A stretch of 64,000 nucleotides of DNA, taken from assembly GCA_008933995.1 (NCBI GenBank), contig WARS01000011.1:8585516-8649515 (forward strand), in the 5' to 3' direction. Every line of letters begins with the position of its first letter. The stretch's first letter is position 1. The stretch is from Datnioides undecimradiatus (lineage: Eukaryota > Chordata > Actinopteri > Lobotiformes > Datnioididae). This document shows, piece after piece, positions 23,351-36,180 of the stretch. Both the position numbers and the translations under genes were made by a program. The notes under the pieces were generated by a model that was not told the origin of the DNA, did not search any database, and saw only the letters and a list, made by a program, of their open reading frames with translations.

Positions 23351-24906
23351 AAGCAGGCCTTGGAGAGGAGAAGTATAAGACAATACTGGGGTCATCCATG
23401 CTCGCCATTTTTCAGTGGGATGGGTGATAATGTAGCAGGATAGGAAGTCATATTGTAGGCAGAGGCTGGTTATGGAGGATTGGTTTCATATGATAATTAG
23501 GCCCGTATGCTAATTGCAGAAGAAGCTTGATGAATTCCTCCAGCCCAGCTCTCCACTCCACTGCTGGTTCTCCTATCAGCCGTCCCCAATGTCCCCCACT
23601 TCAAAGGCTCAAACCATCTTTACATAGCACTACATTTGCTCTGTGTCTTTCTGCTTCACAACAACAGTCTCTATCAGCCTGTAACCACCCCCCCAAAAAA
23701 GACAAGAACAGCAACAGCAACAACAGCAGGAGGGGGAAGTAAAGGGGCGTCTGCCATTGTTTGACATTTACAAGTCTCTTAGTGAAATGCATGATGCACA
23801 TCCTTGCGAGTGTGTGCGCGCAAGTGTAATTAGAACACGGCAGGCATGTGTTTGTCTTTGTGTTGTTGTATGGTGGAGGTATCAAGGACAAGTGCATTAA
23901 TGAGCACCTGGAGAGGAACAGCTTGTGTCTCCTGGTTTGTGTGACCGCGAGCAGGGCGCAGACTCCTTCACTGACTCAGATGACGTGACTGATGGAGGGG
24001 GAGGTTTCTGTCAGATCTGGGGCACTCCCAGGAGCTGCAGTTTGTCTCAGCTGACAACAATGCTCACCAAAGGGGCCCCCGTCCCACACATCAGCTGGAA
24101 AGGTGAGGGAAGATATTGTCCTTCCTTCTGTACTTAGAGTCCTACAGCTCCTTTTTTGTCCAAATTCTTATATTTTCTTTTAAGTGAACATCTTCTCATT
24201 GTATCCTTATGACATGTAGATGCTGCAAAACACAGCATACATACATGTATATAACGTGCTATGTGATCCTAATTTATGAAGTACAGTGTTCAGAGAGTTT
24301 AATATGTTCAGCTTCCGTCAGAATCTTAACTCACCTGACACTAAGATGGCTCAAGTCCACATATTGCTTTGTTCATACCAAGTTACATGAATGAGATGTT
24401 TGTTTTGTTTTCTCAATCATCATTTAAAATACAGATAATACAGACTGTTGTTTGTTTGTTTGTTGTAGCTGAAGTCACAGAGTGTGACTTATTCAATGAC
24501 AACTGTCACCTTTTCTCCAGCAACTAAAGGGAACTGCAGCTCAGGGATGAAGTTAAGTCTCTGACTTTATAGTATCTTGCTTCTTTAATGTAATGTCTGC
24601 AACCCAGGCCAAATGCAGAAGCTAATTAAAGTTAGTTGTTATCAGTAGATACAACAGTAGACACAATCTGTTTCAGGACCTCTAAAGGTATAAAGTTGTA
24701 TAGAGTAGCTGGAATAAAGGAGTGTATTAAAGTAGCTAACCAGCCACTTACATCAACATACAGCATCTCCGTTAGCTTGCACAATAAACATAAGCTTAGA
24801 CATAATGAGGATGTGAGCCGCTGCAATGATAGAAAAATGATATATTTGAAAATCTACAATTGAAAAGGATACATAGATAATTCATTTTTTTTATTCCCTC
24901 GATCTG

Positions 24907-24923
24907 TTTTTTTTTTTTTTTTT
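24907..24923. repeat. Poly(T) tract
   Basis: 17 consecutive T; no adjacent retrotransposon body is recognised. Confidence 0.95.
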
Positions 24924-25305
24924 ACCTCTGTTTCGGACCCCCGAATACCCTCTGTCTGTGAACAATGAAAGTCAAACTATATCATCATCATAAGTTTGGT
25001 CAAATAAAGCTCAAATAAATATCCCCCAAATGCTGTATTGATATTTTGTGAATGGCAAAAGAACAAAGAGATCGAGTCGTATTCTCAGTTGCATATGGAT
25101 TGAACAGGATGCATGTGGAACGAGAGATATGAGACACCAGCTGGATTTTGAAGAACTTTGGCACTGCTTGAAAGTGTGCTGAGATACTCAGCACAGTCCA
25201 GCCCACAGTGAAAGAAAAGAAACACTCATACACAGTCATCTATGCCACTTAACAATCACAACACTGTGTTTGCGCTGTGACATTGATAATAACTGACTTA
25301 TTAGA

Positions 25306-25370
25306 TTTGCTCTGTGGTATTACATTGCGCTACTAATAGAATTACATTTGCACTGCTAATAACATTACAT
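25306..25370. repeat. Degenerate 22-23-bp tandem repeat
   Basis: About three diverged copies of a TTGCNCTNCTAATA...ATTACA unit in a row. Confidence 0.65.
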
Positions 25371-27565
25371 TCACTCAAGTATCTCACTTCGTCATCAATG
25401 CACAACACAACAATGTCCACTCTTGTTCCCTGCAGTAGCTCTGACACGAACATCTGGAGCAATATCTATACACTGAAACTAATGGCTTAAGACTGGATTG
25501 GTTACAGCACACAGATAGAAAGAACAAACTACTCAGCAGCTTAGGCTTATTTCATTCATTACTGCCCTGTAAACAGTTTACAAAATAACTGTTCTGGTGC
25601 TTTTTATCACACCACATGATCTTCATCAGCAGATTCAAATTTTGTATTACTTTTTATGTATAAATGGTCAAATGTCTTTTATCAGAGCACTTCTTGTTAA
25701 TACCGGCTCTAAGGACTGGTTTAAAAAATAAAAATTTGAGTGTATACACGATTTCATGGCAAAACTCCATCTACCGATGAAGATCAAGTGACATGATTCA
25801 CAGACAGAACAACTAAATGAACCTTGTCCTTGCAGTGAGGATATTTTATGAACAGCAACATATTTGCTCTAATTGGTGTTCTGGGAAGTGGCATAGAAAT
25901 AATGACAGACATGTGACAAAGACTGTACAAAAGGAGGACTCACTGATGTTTTAGTCAGTGATGGGTTTTCCAGGTTCCAGTCTGCCAGTGTCAGAGCTGC
26001 CTGTTTTATAGGTACAAAAGCCCTCTACAAAAACACATGATACTCATTACAGTAGAGCATCGCCTCAACTATTAGGGAAAAACGAAGCTCGGAAAATTGG
26101 AGCTGCATACCACGCAGTCCTTCTCTTCTTTGTGACACCTCATTGCCTGCTTTCGTTCAGAGCACTTGGCTTGAGTGAACGAAACACTGAAACAGGAAGA
26201 AGAGGCTCAAGGTGTTGAGATTGTGCTCTGTTTTAACCTGAGACAGGCGTTTGAAGTGAGTTTTCCATCCAGTCAGACTTGCTTAGCTGTGTTGAATCTG
26301 CTTTCACAACGCTGTGTGGGTAGTATGCTGTTTGAAATTTGCAGAACTGAATCTGCAAGCGGTATTCTAAATACTGACAATGTCCACAGACAATGAGGAC
26401 AAAGGTTATCGATTACAGTACTTTCTCCTTGCTGTTTCTCTATTGAAAAGCCCCAGCTGAGCCCACGGGGACATTTGTGCTTGTGTTACAGCTGCCCATG
26501 TTTACCATCCTCCACCTCAGGCTCTTTCCACTGAGAGAAAGATGCTGGCTGGGGTGCAGCTCTGCAAATCCCACCTGGATGTGGCATTTGTAATAAACAA
26601 CCTAGGGGCATGGCTGCCACCCTCTCTCTTTTCACTCCCAGCACTCCTCCTCAAGCCCCTTCAAGCCTGCTCATGAGCTCCCCAAACAACCTCTCATTTG
26701 TGTCTTGATTAGTGCCGTGTAAATTGTGGTGTGTTGTTTCTTAAGTAACTCCACTGGTAACATTTGACATGGCTGTTTCCCTGCTTGCTCTCTTTTTCTC
26801 TCTCTTTCACACACATGCACACTCACTCTTCATTACTGTGATAGCACATGAGGGGGAAGATATAGTTATTCAGGGAATTATCTGCCTCATTGGTGCCATA
26901 TCTCATCCCATGCTTTTCTGCCAAATGGCCGTGTTTCCATGGAGCCTGCCTGTGTTTACTGTGACGTGCCATGGCAGAGCCCTTTCTGGTACAGAGGGAC
27001 TTAGCACACAGCAGTGGAGGGTATTTCAGTCCCTGTTTGGAGTTTTGGGGCTTACTTCTCCAGCACTCCCCTCTCCTCCCACCTGCTCTCCTTGCTGTTC
27101 CTTCGCTGGGTGCCTGTGCGACTGTGTGCTGGTGCTCCTGGCCCTGTTCTTAGACAGACATGGCTAATTGAAAGGGAAGGCTGCTCTCTGCTGATCAGCT
27201 CTGACAGCAGTGTCTTGCCAGAGGTGGGTGTGCCACCCCATGCTGAGAGTTTTCACAGCAAAATAACAGTGCTGTCGTGAAAAACACAGACCGTGCCACG
27301 ATTACCCGGGCAGCTTGCCAAAGGAGCCAGATGAATTTTGCGGACAGAAGAAAGAGGGGAAACCCACTTTGTCTGCTTTACGACTTTAGGGAGGAGAGCC
27401 GTGCCAGCATTTAGTGGAAATCTAACAGGCAGTCTCCCATTTCATTCAGTGTTAAAATGAAATAAAAACCACATCTCTTTTTTAAAAAAAATGCTACAAT
27501 TAATGATCATGTTTGATCACAGATGTACAGTCTGTCATTTTGTTTTGCCATCCAACGTCAGAGAA

Positions 27566-27863
27566 TTAAAGGAATTGTGTACCCATACTTTAATACTCAG
27601 TAGTTAACAGCTCGCCCCTTTGCCTTAGAATCAGCAAAACTCTTGGGAAGTTTCACCAAAACTGTTGAAGGTAACCTGGCTAAAGGTTTAAATGTTAGAA
27701 TGTATGTTAGAATATAACTGTCTATATTTTGATGAAGATATGAAGATATGAAGATCAACATTTTATGGAGCTGTAAAAAGATGAACAGGGACCAATTATT
27801 ACATAGTATCTAATACTGATATTGTGGCTGAATTTTCAGTTTCAAAGTGAGCTACCCCTTTAA
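27566..27863. mobile_element. Probable degenerate MITE
   Basis: About 298 bp bounded by TTAAAGG and CCTTTAA, with outer sequence TTAAAGGAATTGTGTACCC and an opposing ...GAGCTACCCCTTTAA end. These ends resemble short non-autonomous DNA elements that are frequent in fish genomes. No coding capacity. Family not determined. Confidence 0.4.
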
Positions 27864-29339
27864 ATCAGAGTTTAGCGGATCATTTTCTTATGCTTCAGGT
27901 TCTTGGACAAACAGCACATCCTTTTAAACTTTTGTGTTGCGTCCTACCAGGTCCTTCCCACTGCCCGCATCAGAGGTGCCATGATCCAGGGTGACGTGAT
28001 GCACCAGGACAGGCTGAGACCCCTCAGCAGCCCCACAGTGGACAGCTGTGATTACTGCTGACAATAATTTATGGTCCCCTCTGATTGAAAACATGAGAGC
28101 TGGAGATAGAAAGGCTGGTGTGGAGTCAAGGCACCACCTTAAGATATAAAACTGAGGCCGCAGCTGCTGTCAGAAGCAGGACTCCTGCCAAGCTCTGCAG
28201 GCCTTCTGCCCATCCAGACAAACACAGGCTCTCATTTTGCTCTCTTTTCTCTTCCTTTATACTTCCCTTCCTCCTTTTCTTTGCCTGGTTATAGTCCTCG
28301 TCTACATTGTCTCGCTCATAATTTCCATCTTGCCAGCACTCCTCTTCTATTTTGTTCTCCATTTTCAACTTCATGCTGTATCAGCCGTAATGTCCAACAC
28401 AATATGGAGGTTCGCTGTTTGTAATAATTGTCTGAAATGAAAAAGGAACAAATACTTATCCACCCTGGCTGATCAGGTGTCTCTGCAGTGAGCTTATCCA
28501 GCCCTGAGATTACCACACTAATCCTAACAATAGCAGTGTGCAGCTGGTTTGAACAACTATCTGCACCATTGTTTATGTTGTCATCCCTGCTGGATCGCAC
28601 TCATGAGGAGTAACCATTTTAGTGGATTTGCATTTACTATTTCAAAGCCACATCCAGGGATGAAGAGCTCTTCCTCTAAAACGATGTATGTTCTGGGTAT
28701 TATGTTCTATTTCTAAAAGAGGCCTTGAACTGAAGCGAAGGGGTAGCAAAGCTCTTGTGGATATGAAACTGAAATTAAACAATCCTTGGATTGAAGTGAA
28801 AAAGATTGAAATGGCATCAGATGGGATGAAAAGATTTGCTTTTAAAACAGGTTAGCTCAGATTCTCTCACTGATTGCCACTGTGATTAGCAGAAATGCAG
28901 AGTGGAAAGTAGAAGACTGACTTATTTTGTTAGAATAGTATGTTACATATTTGAATAGATTGACATCTAAAGCAATGTTGCACTTAGTCTGAATTGCAGT
29001 CATGTCGCTGTTTTAACTATATCAGTTTTTTTTTTCCATAAACTGCAATGTCTTTCATTTATACAACTGTTGCCATACTTCTAAATAGTTTTGAGTTTTT
29101 AATGAAGGCTTATTTGAGCTCAAACAGAGTCTCTCTGCCAGTATGTTGGCTACCTGTAAAAATAGCACCTCAGTCTAAGGACGGAATATGTTTCCTCTCT
29201 GAGCACAATGGTCTGCCGCAACCACACAGTTATGTCAACAAGAGAGCGAATGGAATCCCCCCAAAATTCAAAGTGTACAACTTGTATTGAGTGCATAGAG
29301 GTAAAGGAAAAAGAGCTAGCAATCTGTCCAGCATATACT

Positions 29340-29435
29340 ATCCTTTTCATCCAATGTGTACTGTTATAGGCCCCAACCTACAGAACAGGATGAACAGGAT
29401 AAGTAGGTATAGAAAATGGATGGGTGATGGAGACA
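29340..29435 (+). mobile_element. Probable LINE-type 3' tail fragment
   Basis: Contains GAACAGGATAAGTAGGTATA followed by AGAAAATGGATGG, close to the ACAGGATAAG...AGAAAATGGATGG tail that ends many fish L2/CR1-like LINEs and derived SINEs. Only the tail is recognisable; no reverse transcriptase remains. Confidence 0.45.
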
Positions 29436-30167
29436 CACAGGCATGCACACACACAGAATCACAATGTGATTAAATTCCTACTTGAATGGATGACATTTAC
29501 TTACAAATCCAAAATGTATTCTTTAAGTTTGGTTGTGTTATGGATAAAAAACGATGCCTATCAGTGATGAAAGCGCAGCAGTGATGCATATAAACAGTGC
29601 CTTCAGTGCCCATGTTCCACCATTAAACACAATTACATTTACCGCTGTGTTGTTCGCTGAAAACGTCATGGACAAGGATCTGAATCAGCTGCACCAGTAC
29701 CTTTTTAAATGTACACTATAAATATGACCATTTTCCCCTTTAAACAATGTGCTATGTGCAGTGATTTGGCGTTGAACGTGACCTGCAGTAACAGATCTCT
29801 GTAGAGTGGGAGGAAACCATATTAACCCAAATGAACACAGGAATTCTAAAACAGAAAGGACTGGGGTTAAGAATCAACACAAAGACCTTACTGCAAGCAC
29901 CAGTGCCAGTTTGTGGCATGATTATGAAAAATCACTGGAATTCAAACTTAATATATTTTCTACTGTGCCATAAGCAATGGAAGCTTTCATAGCACTAAGT
30001 AAGTTTGTATTTCAGACAAATTAAATCACAGGACAAGTTTGGCTCACCTTTGCATCACTGCAAGCATGTAAGATATCATATACAGGAGCATGAAAGAATG
30101 ATAATTGGTGTAAATTCATGATACTGTATGTGGACATGATGTAGACATGATTAAAATATATGATATT

Positions 30168-30168
<1 letters not shown>

Positions 30169-30214
<46 letters not shown>
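30169..30214. repeat. Compound (TA)n(CA)n microsatellite
   Basis: About 12 TA units passing directly into about 11 CA units. Confidence 0.97.
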
Positions 30215-32389
30215 ACATATATTTTTAATGAAAATTTATAAATTTTTCCCACCAAGCTAAAAGACATTGAACCTCACTGCTTTAAGACTAATAGAACATA
30301 TTAATTTTGAGTCATTTCACGGGACTGTGTGCATATTTAATATGCAGTGTCGTCTTGTGTTTTATTGAGACTTAAGCCCTACCAGAGCGCCTGCCATGCA
30401 AGTTTTATCCTCATGCACCTGATTATAAGATCAAACTTTGCACCTTCTACGCCTGAAGATTGCTTTTTTTTCTTAATCTCATATATGACTTTGTCCCAGA
30501 GACACCACAACCATTCATCACTTTGTCACCTCTCACAAGAGACTCACTGGTGTCTATTTATCCAGTGGAAAAAAAATATAAGACAAACGTGAGTGCACAT
30601 ACTGTAGCATCTATAACCAAGTATGATCAACTAAGGGGAAAGTAAGAAATCGGTTCATTTAGAACTGTTAAAAAGGTGCAAGATAACTTTTTAATGATAT
30701 TGAAAATATCCATTATACTATTAGAGAAAAAAAATGAAGATGCAGCGAGTGAAGCCAGCATTATGGCAGAGTTGCAGGGTTTTTTTCATGGTGGTTGTTA
30801 CCGGTTGCTTGATGTTTTTTAGCTCACACAGGGCTGATACTATCAGACTTGCTATCTCCTTTTTTCTCTAATCTCCCTCTCTCCCCCTCCGCTTCCCTCG
30901 CACACATTCACTCTCTGCCACCTGCACACGCTCACATACGCACACATCGATGACATAAAAAGACTGCTTTCTGATGAATAAATTTGTATATTTTAGAACC
31001 TATCCCTGTTTCAGCAAGTATTCTCCAGAGGCCCTGCCTTCTTCTCTCCTGAGTTCCCCTGCAACCCAGTGGAGTCATTAGTCTGCTTGCTGTGTTGAAC
31101 TCTTTAATCATCTGTGTGTTACATAAAAAGAGGACTATTCCTCAGTGACACACAACGGCATGCTCAGCTTGGCTGGGGCTTGCTTTGATGTGTATAGGCT
31201 GTTGTGTTGTGTCTGCACTATAGGCTTCTTCAGGCTCAGTTTTTCCATTTCTCTGTGGAGGTGAGATAAGATGTCAGTCTTCCTCTTGTTGCAGTAAAGA
31301 TGTGACTGCGAGTGTATAGTTTGCTACTAAATAGGAGCACTGGGCTTTTGTAGACATTCGTCCTACTACGGTGTAGTCCCAGGGTTGTTCTTGTGCCTGT
31401 GGCACCTGGATGGTACTCATTTTTCCTGTTTGTCATAGTAAACTGCTTGCATGGTTCTGATTCTGAAGCTCCTGATTATAATTCACATTTACATCACTTT
31501 TCTTTACGTAAAACATGTTAGAAAGATAAGTATGATGACAATGACAGTTCTTTGTGTAAATGTAATTAAAACATAATACACACATACACAGCCACGCACA
31601 TATACATGCTGCATCAGTGCTCCACAGGGATGGAGGCAGGCGCCTGCAGCCTTGGTATCAGGTTGCAGGTCTGTCAGACACAACGGTGTGGATTTGCCCT
31701 GCGGCTCGGCCTGAGAGGGCAGAACAATGGAGCCGCAGTGCAGACGGAGCAGCAGAGGGCACGACGAGCCGATCTGTCAGCCTGGCAGAGCTGCTCGGGC
31801 TAGTCCGGCCCCAGACCCTCTCTTCGCACATACAATAGAGAGCGGGAGGTCAAGAGCGGGAGGAAATGGAGGGGAATTCCCAGCATGCTATAATAAAATG
31901 GAGTCCTCTATTTTGGTGACTGAAGCCATTGGACACAGTGAGGCTACACCCAGAATACATCATAACTTTCAACGATTACAGTGAAGTCATTTCAGAGGGT
32001 CAGTGTGCAGCTGGAGATAATCAATTTATGGGTCACTGGTTCATTCTCTTTGACCACTGCTCATTACTTTTGCATAAAAGTAAATGGCTTTTCTGTATGA
32101 CAGCTGAACTTGTACCATGAGACCATCTCCATGCTCTTTATGGTTCATCAGAACGTGTTACTGTGAAATCTGGTTGTAAATGACATTTTGAGAGGAAAAA
32201 AAACAACTTTTCCTTTTTTTTGACTGTTTTTGTGGGAACAATGTAAAGCATTTTGTGGAGCACATCAAAACAGGCGGTTCAATATGTTAAAAAATAAAAT
32301 TGAATCACATCAGGCCATGACATCCAATAAAGCTGAGTGTGTCTGATCTCCTACACCGCTTACAGGAAGAAGCATATCACTTTAGACCA

Positions 32390-32760
32390 ATTCTGCTATG
32401 AGTTTATACAGCAGGCATAATATCGCCACTCTTCGCCTTTTATCTATCGAGCACATGTACACCGCCCCAATCTGTTTAGGGGGACTAGGCGTTTAGACAG
32501 CGCTATGTGCAAACCGAGGTCCTGAAGACTGCTGCCCTTAGAGTGGTGACTAAGGGGGCTAGTGAAAGCCAGATTTTGTTAAAGCTCTTAATAAGGCACA
32601 GTGTGATATATAAGCCCGCAGGCGGCAAAGCTCTGTGTGCAAACACTTCAACAACTCGTGTGATAGGGCAATCTGTGTGTGGAACAGCGGATGGCCTAAC
32701 ATCTCTGTTATTTCACACACGACCCTATTTGGCCTCTCTGATATCCTTAATTTGGTAGCT
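32390..32760. promoter_or_regulatory. Candidate regulatory block
   Basis: Unique block of higher GC than its flanks with many non-CA dinucleotides, a CTTTTATC GATA-type site and several CpGs, unusual in this desert. No supportable exon. Conservation not tested. Confidence 0.25.
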
Positions 32761-35610
32761 GAATTTGATATAGTGCTGCAAATATTTGCTTAGGCACACA
32801 TTAACTCTGTTTGCCTGGTATGTTATGATAAACAAACCGCAATGGTGCACTGAATGTAATAAATGTTAAACAGTGCATGCAATTATATACTTCACATATC
32901 TGGCCCTCCACACTGAAAGCATGCTTTGTGGACCTGAGCTCTATTTTGACAGATCGTTATTCCCCTTCCTGACCACCTAGGGTTACATTCAGATATTAAC
33001 TGTTTATGAGATGCCTACGGTGGATGGCAAATTTAAGCCCATATTTAAGGGTGAAGAAAATATGGATTTTGACATAAAAAAAAATGTCACAGTTTCAGGG
33101 AGCAGAGAATTAAAATCCACTGAGAAAACAAGCACCAGTTTCATACAGACTATAGATAGGAGTATGTACTGAATGCTTTGCTCTGCTTTCTTCTTTGAGC
33201 CACAGACATAGCTAACTCAGTGGATTTGTGCTCTTTCTATGCCCTCACCATAGCAAGTTTTATCTCATTTGGCTTTCCTCACCTCTCTGGGTCTCATAAA
33301 AATCCTTTTCTTCCTGACACAGTGTCTCCTATTATTTGGTTATGTCCATGAAAACATTCAATAAATTATAAGGGAGGTTCTTGTGTCAGACTTGTGCTAT
33401 AAATGTGAGTGGAGAAACCATCCCGGAGAATATACAGGTTTCTCGCTTGCAACAAACAGACATATGCTACATTCAGACTGCAGGCAAAAGTATCCCATAT
33501 TAGATTTTTTTGTGACTTAGATTAGTATTTTTGACTGTGATGACTGTGTGAACAGTACAAATCATACGGAACCAAGTATGTTGTCCTACGTTAAATACAG
33601 GTCTGATTCTTTTTATATTTTTGTTTTATGAGAATTTATGTGACTTTTCACACAAGTTCTAGATCGGTCTAGATTATTTATACTTCTACGGGACTCGGTG
33701 AAGACAAACATGGAAAACAGCTGTGATGGAGGTAGTCGGTACAGGGGTGAGACTTCATGAGTATTTGGGGTGACACTTCTGTACAAGCAACACCTGAAGG
33801 GTTGAATCATAACTGGTGAAAACAAGCCAAAACAAAGTGTCAAAGAAAGCTGCAGAGGAGCAGCTATTGCTACACAAAAAGCCAATTAAAAGCTGTCTGG
33901 CTATAAGAAAAAAATTATTAATCATCCTCGAAGAAATCCACCAATTTAATACTACTGCAGGGATTAATTATCTGAAATTTTAGCTCAGAATGAAGCGAGT
34001 GTGTGAGATCAGTAGAAAGTGGGCCATCAGCGGTCAGCTGTATTTGGATTATAAGTCAACATGCTTTTTAGCTGTGCTGCTTGCTGAGTAAGCTGTTTCT
34101 TCGTAAGGATAGTGAATGATCTTAAGCCTGTATATGTAGGTAACCTTCTCTGAAGGAGGAAGAGTACAAGTGCAGTGCAGACATTTTAGCGAGGCAATGT
34201 CTAGACAAAGACAAGAACGTCTTAATGCAGAAGATCTTTTGTTTTCATAAGTTTTGTTCTCCCGTGACTGGTAGAGATACTGGCATGCAACAGCTGACAT
34301 ACTGTGAAGAATATATAAGGATATAAGGGGTGCTGCAACTTTATATCTTTCTCTGTAGGGATACATACATACCCTGCAGTTTCAGGACGGCACCAGCAGT
34401 TTCTCTTAGTTCTTGATAGTTGTTCTGAAGTAAGCTTTTCTCAGGGTGGTGACAGCTTGCAGCACCGGTGTGAGAGGAGGAGAAGACAAAGCACTCTGTG
34501 CTCCGAGGCTGTGTGTGATTAATGACAGAGGTGTGTGTTGCAGTGGGCACCCTCGGAGCAGCTACAGATCAGTCTTCCTGTAAGACAAATCTGACACTCA
34601 CCAACCCACCGCCCCACCTGCTACCCCCTCACCACCATCAAACCCTCAGCGCTTCACAGCCAAGTGCACCCAGCACGACATCACACTCATAAATCATCCC
34701 AAACAAAGCATGTTTAATCTGTGACGCGCAGGCCTGACACGCAAATTTATTACCTGTTGTAGGAAAACTGCATGTGCCCCACTGAGTCAAGCCTCTATTT
34801 ACCTTTGAGAAACCAGTAAAATACTGGAAAGACAAAGTCTGCAACAAAGAAAGCTGATGATGGCAGTGCCTTCCAGGCTGAATTCGGGAGACAAAGCCCC
34901 GCTTTCCTCAACCATCCCGCTGCCTTTTCATGGTGGATGACATGCTTGCACGACTTTCTCGACTGCACTTGCCAAAAAAGATTTAGGGATTTTTCTCAAG
35001 CACATTTGTAAAACATGAATACCAAATTATCTCTTGTGGATTAGAGTTGGATAGCTGCTCTATGCCTGGTATGAATCATAATGCTTAGTGAGAACTGGGC
35101 ACCTACTACCTACAATTGTGCGATAGGGTAGGTTTTTAGAAATCAACCGTGCAGTAATAGAGCATTGTGAGGGAATATGCATGTGAAATTGTGCTCTGTG
35201 TTCAAAAGTAGCAGTGAAGCAGCAATTCAGAGAATATTTCAAAAACGAAGTTAGTTTTAACATGTGCTGTGGATCTGCTGTACACTATATTTCAGGCTTC
35301 ATTAGTGTGTATTCACTAGATGCTGCCTACAGGTAAACAGTCCCGGTATACTCTGATATCTTTAGCTTTCTTTCTATACAGTCTGACAAACTGAATTACA
35401 ATAGTGTTAGGATGATGTGGAATCATTGCTAAAATGCCAAAAAGAACTGGCTGGGAGGCAGAAATTAAGAGTGGTCTCTCCCACACGTTCCCTTTGGCAG
35501 ACTCCATTGATCCTGCTTGTCCTCAACATGTCTTTACACTGTAAATGGTGGGAATGAGAAGTGATGGCACCTGCTGACTGGCTTTGGCGATGTCAGAAAC
35601 TCACACTTAC

Positions 35611-35629
35611 ACACACACACACACTCGCG

Positions 35630-35660
<31 letters not shown>
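35611..35660. repeat. (CA)n microsatellite
   Basis: About 50 bp of CA repeat interrupted by TCGCGC. Confidence 0.96.
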
Positions 35661-36059
35661 ATGTAACAAGGTTTTTGCTTATGATGCAATCATCAAGTCA
35701 GAAAAGCTGTGAAATTAGCCAACAGTGAAACGCATGAAGTACAAAATGATCGTTATGTCTCATAGAACATCAACGTTGTATCTCCTCAAAGCCAGAAAAG
35801 ACGCTGTTAAGGTGTCATGAATGTTGTTTTTCTCTTTTAATAAATGTAACCACAAAAATGTAAAACTGGCTCTTATTTTGAAAAAGGGGAAAAGAGAAAG
35901 TGTCTTATTCCATTTAGCTTACAAAAATGTACATTTGTAAGTATGAAATTCACTAATGTCACCCAGCAACTTATGACACATCATTTGAGTCATTCCAGGT
36001 GATTAATTAAATAATACTTGAAATTAGGGACAAAATGAATAATGGTAAGAGCAGTTTCA

Positions 36060-36180
36060 TTCCTGACCTTGTTCAATTTTTAATGAGCTCAGTGCGATGG
36101 AGACTACATTTTTATAAATGGAGCCATAGGCTCATGTGAATATTAGAGATAATTAAAGAGCTTGTGTTATTATCTGGATT
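36060..36180. promoter_or_regulatory. Candidate AT-rich regulatory block
   Basis: Contains TTTTTAATGAGCTC, GATAATTAAAG and TTATTATCTGG, a homeodomain and GATA-type mixture typical of developmental enhancers. Speculative. Confidence 0.22.

Noticed and set aside
26769-27167. 132-residue frame resembling a hydrophobic protein
   Set aside because: Pyrimidine-rich DNA yields Leu/Ser/Cys by composition; no paired splice sites or homologous motif.
35611-35660. Regular short repeats checked as a CRISPR-like array
   Set aside because: Plain CA microsatellite in a vertebrate genome, with no spacer structure.
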